The notes beneath the pieces were generated by a model that was not told where the DNA came from, ran no database searches, and saw nothing but the letters and a program-made list of their open reading frames with translations. Shown in pieces: positions 60,136 through 64,000 of a stretch of DNA of 64,000 nt (positions are counted from its first letter, which is position 1; each line of letters begins with the position of its first letter). Position numbers and translations under genes: made by a program. Source of the DNA: JAVBUY01 sp031552735 (GTDB lineage: Bacteria; Bacillota; Clostridia; Christensenellales; Aristaeellaceae); NCBI GenBank assembly GCA_031552735.1, contig JAVBMF010000015.1:33127-97126 (forward strand). The letters are read 5' to 3'.

Positions 60136-61167
60136 TTACTTCGCAGGCATCGCAACGCTCTCTTCGAACGCCTTGCGAATTTCCTCGCGGTTCTTGTAGC
60201 AACGGTCCCAGTTGACGCCCATGTCGGTGCCGATCAGGCCGTTGGTGTCGACGGAGTCAAACGGCACGCCGGACACGGTGGACAGCACCGAGTGCATCCA
60301 GCCGGACAGCACGAACTGCTGGCCCGCATCGGAGAGCAGCCAGTCGGTGATCGCTTCGCACGCCTTGATGTTCTTGTTCGGGGCGTACTGCTCGTCGATG
60401 GTCATGATGGTCGAGGGAATCATGATGTTGCCGTCGGTCGGGTAGATCACGGCGATCTCGGAGCCCTCTTCCTCACGCAGCTTCAGCACAGACTCTTCGA
60501 GGATCATGATTTCCTTGCACTCGCCGGTCTGCAGCTTGGTCAGCGCCACCGAGCCGGACTCGATCATCACGTTCTGCGCGCCGAGCTGCTTGAAGTACTC
60601 GTAGCCATACTTGTCGCTGAGCGCAGCGGCGGCAGCCATGGTCGTGCCGCTGGTTAGCGGGTCGCCCATGGAGATCGCGCCCTTCAAGCTCTCCATCGTC
60701 GCGAAATCCTGGAAGCTCTGCGCTACTTCGTCCTGCGCGGCCATTTCCGGATTGTAGGCCAGCACCATGTTGCACACGCGCACCGGATACCAATAGCCTT
60801 CCTCGTCATAGGGGAAGCGCAGGTTCTTGGCGGCTTCGGTCTTATACGCATGCAGGTAGCCCTTTTCCTTCAGCTCCAGCGAGTAGGCGGGCTCGGCCAC
60901 CAGCAGCAGATCGGCCTCGATCTTCTTGGCGTCCATTTCGGCGGCCAGCTTGGTCTGGATCTTGCCGGTGCCACCGTAGAAGGTCTCCACGGTCAGGTTC
61001 GGGAACTCAATCTTGAGCGCCGCCACCATGGCATCGAGCACGTCCTGGTAAATCGAGGTGTAGATCATGATTTTTCCAGTGATTTCCTCATTGACAGCCA
61101 TCGCGGGCACGCTGAACACCGTGGTCGCCAGCAGCACACACAAAACGAGCGCGACAAATTTCCTCAT
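60136..61167 (-). CDS. Extracellular solute-binding protein of the second ABC transporter
   Basis: 343 residues. Signal peptide (MRKFVALVLCVLLATTVFSVPAMA), then IMIYTSIYQDVLDAMVAALK and a FYGGTGKIQTKLAAEMDAKK segment typical of Fe(III)/phosphonate-type binding proteins. A Fe-binding Tyr pair is not certain, so the substrate is open. ATG with AGGAGGG upstream. Confidence 0.88.
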   Translation of the reverse strand: MRKFVALVLCVLLATTVFSVPAMAVNEEITGKIMIYTSIYQDVLDAMVAALKIEFPNLTVETFYGGTGKIQTKLAAEMDAKKIEADLLLVAEPAYSLELKEKGYLHAYKTEAAKNLRFPYDEEGYWYPVRVCNMVLAYNPEMAAQDEVAQSFQDFATMESLKGAISMGDPLTSGTTMAAAAALSDKYGYEYFKQLGAQNVMIESGSVALTKLQTGECKEIMILEESVLKLREEEGSEIAVIYPTDGNIMIPSTIMTIDEQYAPNKNIKACEAITDWLLSDAGQQFVLSGWMHSVLSTVSGVPFDSVDTNGLIGTDMGVNWDRCYKNREEIRKAFEESVAMPAK

Positions 61168-61205
61168 CAAAGTATCCCTCCTGTTGATGATTTGGGTTTG
61201 ACAAT

Positions 61206-61234
61206 ATTGTACCTAATCCCATGCATTTTGTAAA
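61206..61234 (-). promoter_or_regulatory. Sigma-A promoter of the second ABC operon
   Basis: Minus-strand TTTACA (61229-61234), 17-bp spacer, TACAAT (61206-61211), about 40 bp before the binding-protein start. Confidence 0.82.
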
Positions 61235-61276
61235 GCAAAGATGCATTTTTTCCGTCGGTTTTGTGCAGAACGCTGC

Positions 61277-61320
61277 GCTGCTTCCACAAAAAAGAAAACC
61301 CCCGCGCCCGCGACGCAAAG
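61277..61320 (-). terminator. Terminator of the tsaE-tsaB-rimI operon
   Basis: Minus-strand stem CCTTTGCG / CGCGGGGG, which pairs fully when G-U pairs are allowed, with a 7-nt loop and then TTTTCTTTTTT. It lies a few bases after the rimI stop codon. Confidence 0.7.
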
Positions 61321-61324
61321 GTTT

Positions 61325-61789
61325 TTATGCTTCCTGCGAATGTATGAGCTGCGCGTACATGATCAGCGCGTCCTCTTTGTTGTCCTCGTAGTATCGCTTG
61401 CGGTAGCCCACGTCTAGAAAGCCGACCTTGTGATACAGCGCCTGCGCCACCGCATTGGAGCGGCGCACCTCCAGCGTGATCATATACATGCAGGTGTCCT
61501 TGGCCAGCGCCATCAGTGCGCGCGTGACCGCCTCACCATAGCCGCGGCCACGATAGTCCGGATGCACCGCGATGTTGGTGATGTGCGCCTCGTCGATGAC
61601 CAGCCACATGCCGCCATAGGCGACGACCCGGCCATCCGCCTCCAGCACCAGGTATCGCGCGGCGACGTTCTCCTTGAGCTCACGCTCAAAGGACGCACGC
61701 GACCACGGCATCGAGAAATTGATTTTCTCCATCTCGGCCAGGGTATCCAGATCGCGCTCCTCTAGGGGGCGCAGGGTATAATCAGCCAT
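61325..61789 (-). CDS. rimI: Ribosomal protein S18 N-acetyltransferase RimI
   Basis: 154 residues. GNAT fold: MEKINFSMPWSRASFEREL, ITNIAVHPDYRGRGYGEAV (acetyl-CoA-binding Q/RxxGxG/A) and LEVRRSNAVAQALYHKVGFLDVGYRKRYY. It acetylates the S18 N terminus. The start overlaps the tsaB stop by 8 nt. Confidence 0.92.
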   Translation of the reverse strand: MADYTLRPLEERDLDTLAEMEKINFSMPWSRASFERELKENVAARYLVLEADGRVVAYGGMWLVIDEAHITNIAVHPDYRGRGYGEAVTRALMALAKDTCMYMITLEVRRSNAVAQALYHKVGFLDVGYRKRYYEDNKEDALIMYAQLIHSQEA

Positions 61790-62483
61790 GCAGCGCCTCC
61801 CGGGCGGCGCGCTCACGCTCGGCCTGCGGCGCGCGCAGATAGTACGGCAGCAGCTGCTCATACCCGACCGCCTCGTGCGCATGATGCCGCGCCAGTGTGG
61901 CCGCCGCGCTGGCTTTCAGCCCCTGCGCATGCATCGGCGCGCACGTCGCCCGATCACCCAGCGCCTCGGCAATGCGCGCCGCGAACACCGGCACGCCGTC
62001 ACCGACAAACCACAGCGGCATGCCCAGCGCACGCACTTTGTCTAAATATTCCGGCAGTTTCAGCGCCTCGTCGGGCAGCAGACGCTTAGGTGGCAACCCC
62101 GCCGCAAAGGCCGCGCCGTATACCTGCCCCGCGCGCGCGTCCAGGATCGGGCAGACCGCTCCCTGAACGCCCGACAGGTTCATGGCCAGCGCCTCCAGCG
62201 CATTGATGCCGATGCATGGCCTATCGGCCACCTGCGCCATGGTACGCGTCGCCACCACGCCAATGCGCACGCCGGTGAACGACCCCGGCCCGTGCACCAC
62301 GGCGAACAGGTCGATGTCGCTCATGCGCTTGCCGGTCTCGGCCAGCGCGCGCTCCACCATCGGCATCAGCCACTCGGAGTGCGTCCGGCCGTGCGTCAGC
62401 ACGCTCTCGAACAGCACGCGCGTGTCGTCCGTCAGCGCCACGCTGACCGACGGGCCGGAGGTATCCATCGCCAAGATATTCAC
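61782..62483 (-). CDS. tsaB: tRNA threonylcarbamoyladenosine biosynthesis protein TsaB
   Basis: 233 residues. ASKHA fold: ILAMDTSGPSVSVALTDD, LTHGRTHSEWLMPMVERAL, VVHGPGSFTGVRIGVVATRTM. TsaB pairs with TsaD and TsaE to make t6A37 in tRNA. GTG start at 62483 overlaps the tsaE stop (GTGA) with GGAGGG upstream; longer frames are not supported. Confidence 0.94.
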   Translation of the reverse strand: MNILAMDTSGPSVSVALTDDTRVLFESVLTHGRTHSEWLMPMVERALAETGKRMSDIDLFAVVHGPGSFTGVRIGVVATRTMAQVADRPCIGINALEALAMNLSGVQGAVCPILDARAGQVYGAAFAAGLPPKRLLPDEALKLPEYLDKVRALGMPLWFVGDGVPVFAARIAEALGDRATCAPMHAQGLKASAAATLARHHAHEAVGYEQLLPYYLRAPQAERERAAREALHG

Positions 62484-62947
62484 GTGCTTCCCTCCAGCCC
62501 CGTCAGGATTTCTTTCGGAAAGCCGCCCTCCGCGCCAAGGCGGATCTGGCGGGCTTGTCCATCCTCGATGTAAGCGATCTCGATGGTGAGCCGCCGCTCG
62601 GGCAGCGCGTCCATCGCGCGCTGGGGCCACTCGATCACCGCCACGCCGTCGCCATAGGCGTATTCCTCCAGCCCCGCCGCGAAGAATTCCTCCTCGTCGG
62701 CCAGGCGGTATAGATCCATGTGATACAGCGGACAACGCGCACCCTTGTGCTGCGCCATCAGCGTAAAAGTGGGGCTGGGCAGAGGCCCTATCACACCCAT
62801 GCCCCTCGCGATGCCACGCGCCAGCACGCTCTTGCCCGCGCCCAGCTCGCCGATCAGCAGCACCGCATCGCCCGCGCGCAATGCTTCGCCCAAACGCTGC
62901 CCCAGCGCCTGGGTGTCGGCCTCCGCGCGGGTAATGACAGTGTGCAT
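62480..62947 (-). CDS. tsaE: tRNA threonylcarbamoyladenosine biosynthesis ATPase TsaE
   Basis: 155 residues. P-loop GELGAGKSVLARGIARG, SPTFTLMAQHKG, YHMDLYRLADEEEF and VIEWPQRAMDALP are characteristic. It regulates the TsaBD complex. First of three overlapping genes; the usual fourth gene, tsaD, is not next to them. Confidence 0.95.
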   Translation of the reverse strand: MHTVITRAEADTQALGQRLGEALRAGDAVLLIGELGAGKSVLARGIARGMGVIGPLPSPTFTLMAQHKGARCPLYHMDLYRLADEEEFFAAGLEEYAYGDGVAVIEWPQRAMDALPERRLTIEIAYIEDGQARQIRLGAEGGFPKEILTGLEGST

Positions 62948-62982
62948 GGTCGTTCTTTCATCCTCTCACAGGTGGCCGCGCG

Positions 62983-63558
62983 TTATGCGCGGCGGTTATG
63001 CAGCAGTGGCGACAGCCGCTTGTACGATAGGAAGGTCACCAGGCTCAGCGCCACGCCCTTGATCAGGTTGAACAGAGCGGTGACGGTCAGCACCAGGTCG
63101 AGCAGGCTGTTGATGCGCGGGAAGATCGCTTTGCCTGCGCCAATGATCGCATCGATCGGCATAAAGTTCTGGTAGAACGGAATCAGCACAAAGTAGTTGG
63201 TCAGCACGCCGACGATGATAATGCTCACGATGCCGACGGCCAGGCCGATTAGCGCGCCTTTCAGCGTGCGGTTGTGCGCATAGATGATGCTGGCAGGTAC
63301 CACGAACGCCGCCGACATCAGAAAGTCGGCCAGCTCGCCCACGCCGCCGGTTGAGGTTTGCAGCAGGTGCAGCAGATCCTTGATCGCCACCACTGCCACA
63401 CCAGCCAGTGGCCCCATCGAAAAGCCCGCCAGAATCGCCGGAAAAGTGCTAAAGTCAAGCTTGTAGAACGCCACAACCGGAATCTCCAGCTGGAACAGCA
63501 TGAATGCGATCGCAGAGAGCAGCGCAATGCGCGTCAGTTTCCAGGTTTGCAGTTTCAT
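62983..63558 (-). CDS. ribU: Riboflavin ECF-transporter S component RibU
   Basis: 191 residues with about six membrane helices. Family text: LLSAIAFMLFQLEIPVVAFYKLDFSTFPAI and LLQTSTGGVGELADFLMSA (both split). It binds riboflavin and works with EcfAA'T encoded elsewhere. The FMN riboswitch upstream confirms the substrate. AAAGGGG before the ATG. Confidence 0.95.
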   Translation of the reverse strand: MKLQTWKLTRIALLSAIAFMLFQLEIPVVAFYKLDFSTFPAILAGFSMGPLAGVAVVAIKDLLHLLQTSTGGVGELADFLMSAAFVVPASIIYAHNRTLKGALIGLAVGIVSIIIVGVLTNYFVLIPFYQNFMPIDAIIGAGKAIFPRINSLLDLVLTVTALFNLIKGVALSLVTFLSYKRLSPLLHNRRA

Positions 63559-63583
63559 CGTGTATCCCCTTTCGCATCAAGAA

Positions 63584-63606
63584 GCCCCCGCGCGTCTTGC
63601 AGGGGC
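63584..63606 (-). terminator. Expression-platform hairpin of the FMN riboswitch
   Basis: Minus-strand stem GCCCCTGC / GCGGGGGC with one G-U pair, loop AAGACGC, then TTCTTG. Either a weak terminator or a structure that controls read-through to ribU. Confidence 0.6.
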
Positions 63607-63628
63607 CGAAAAAATGCACATACACATG

Positions 63629-63732
63629 CTTCTTTCATCCAGACTATACTGTCGGCTCCGGAATCAAACCGGATCTGCCTCTCGGCTCGCGGGCTATACC
63701 GCCGGTGGGGACTCACACCCCGCCCTGAAGAC
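63629..63732 (-). promoter_or_regulatory. FMN riboswitch (RFN element)
   Basis: Minus-strand blocks match the RFN consensus: TTCAGGGCGGGGTG, CCCCACCGGCGGTATAGCCC, GCGAGCC, GATCCGGTTTGATTCCGGA, GCCGACAGTATAGTCTGGAT. It represses ribU when FMN is high. Confidence 0.97.
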
Positions 63733-63759
63733 ACACGAAAACTATTTGGTTGTACGGAT

Positions 63760-63788
63760 ATTGTAGCGCGGCGCAATGCCCCTGTCAA
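63760..63788 (-). promoter_or_regulatory. Sigma-A promoter of the ribU riboswitch leader
   Basis: Minus-strand TTGACA (63783-63788), 17-bp spacer, TACAAT (63760-63765). It lies just upstream of the aptamer. Confidence 0.9.
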
Positions 63789-63808
63789 GCGCGCAAAAAA
63801 AGAATGTC

Positions 63809-63843
63809 TTGCTTTTTCTAATTAAATTGTGTACAATTTAATT
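63809..63843 (+). promoter_or_regulatory. Glutathione-peroxidase promoter with MarR/OhrR-like operator
   Basis: TTGCTT (63809-63814), 17-bp spacer, TACAAT (63832-63837). The dyad AATTAAATTGT / ACAATTTAATT (63820-63830 and 63833-63843, 2-bp centre) covers the spacer and -10 and resembles OhrR-type sites (TACAATTnAATTGTA). Confidence 0.75.
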
Positions 63844-63871
63844 GCTTCAAATTTATCAGGAGGTTTCCACT

Positions 63872-64000
63872 ATGAGCATCTATGATATCACGGTTCAAGA
63901 CGCGCAGGACAACCCCGTATCATTGGCGAACTATCAGGGCAAGGTGCTGCTGATTGTCAACACCGCGACGATGTGCGGCTTTACCCCGCAATACGAGGGG
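63872..64000 (+). CDS. Glutathione peroxidase, N-terminal part
   Basis: 43 codons before the right edge. SIYDITVQDAQDNPVSLANY, then GKVLLIVNTATMCGFTPQY with the peroxidatic Cys (residue 35) in place of selenocysteine. It detoxifies peroxides in the cytosol, probably with thioredoxin. AGGAGG lies 7 nt before the ATG. Confidence 0.93.
   Translation, partial: MSIYDITVQDAQDNPVSLANYQGKVLLIVNTATMCGFTPQYEG

Overview
The window is 64 kb of GC-rich chromosomal DNA from a spore-forming member of the Clostridia (Bacillota). The evidence is a complete spoIIIA operon (spoIIIAA to AH), an Asp23/AmaP envelope-stress operon, NusB-FolD-XseAB-IspA housekeeping genes in typical Firmicutes order, strong AGGAGG-type ribosome binding sites, and an FMN riboswitch in front of a RibU-type ECF transporter. 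The genus cannot be fixed from the sequence alone. I saw no tRNA, rRNA, CRISPR array, insertion sequence or prophage gene.

Layout. (1) 1-15.6 kb, all minus strand: ispA (partial), xseB, xseA, folD, a TsaD-like protein, nusB, DUF2273, amaP and asp23 form one transcription unit with a clear sigma-A promoter at 5724-5752. Next come spoIIIAH to spoIIIAA with an L,D-transpeptidase directly upstream, and then a TPR protein, thiI, a cysteine desulfurase and a small membrane protein. (2) 15.7-24.4 kb: a zinc-ribbon membrane protein (+), then a minus-strand operon of six exported proteins in which an SH3-domain protein and a small secreted protein appear as two successive pairs, then a secreted 5'-nucleotidase. 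(3) 24.6-35.4 kb, plus strand: a 13-gene ethanolamine-utilisation microcompartment operon (eutA, B, C, L, a PduK-like shell protein, eutE, two eutM, eutT, pduL, eutN, pduS, pduT). It lacks eutVW, eutH, eutS, eutP, eutQ, eutD and eutG, and uses Pdu-type PduL, PduS and PduT instead. (4) 35.6-42.7 kb, minus strand: a PotABCD/Fbp-type ABC transporter, then an ECF sigma factor, its probable anti-sigma factor and a secreted protein. (5) 43.0-49.0 kb, plus strand: oppBCDFA. (6) 49.1-64 kb: two membrane glycosyltransferases, a YbaK deacylase (+), a very large exported leucine-rich-repeat protein, a second ABC transporter with a fused permease, rimI-tsaB-tsaE, riboswitch-controlled ribU, and the start of a glutathione peroxidase gene (+).

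How the genes work together. EutBC splits ethanolamine to acetaldehyde and ammonia with adenosylcobalamin. EutA reactivates the enzyme, EutT and PduS maintain the cofactor, EutE converts acetaldehyde to acetyl-CoA, PduL makes acetyl-phosphate, and EutL/M/N, PduT and the PduK-like protein form the shell. Three enzymes carry recognisable encapsulation helices. The SpoIIIA proteins build the mother-cell side of the feeding channel to the forespore.

Most unusual signals: a family of four intergenic structured repeats whose central hairpin is kept by compensatory base changes (11286, 35506, 38409, 49041); the hybrid Eut/Pdu operon with fused accessory modules; a very short SpoIIIAG; an Asp23 protein with a coiled coil and a histone-like basic tail; terminators placed between solute-binding-protein and permease genes in both Pot/Fbp-type operons; and a MarR/OhrR-like operator on the glutathione peroxidase promoter.
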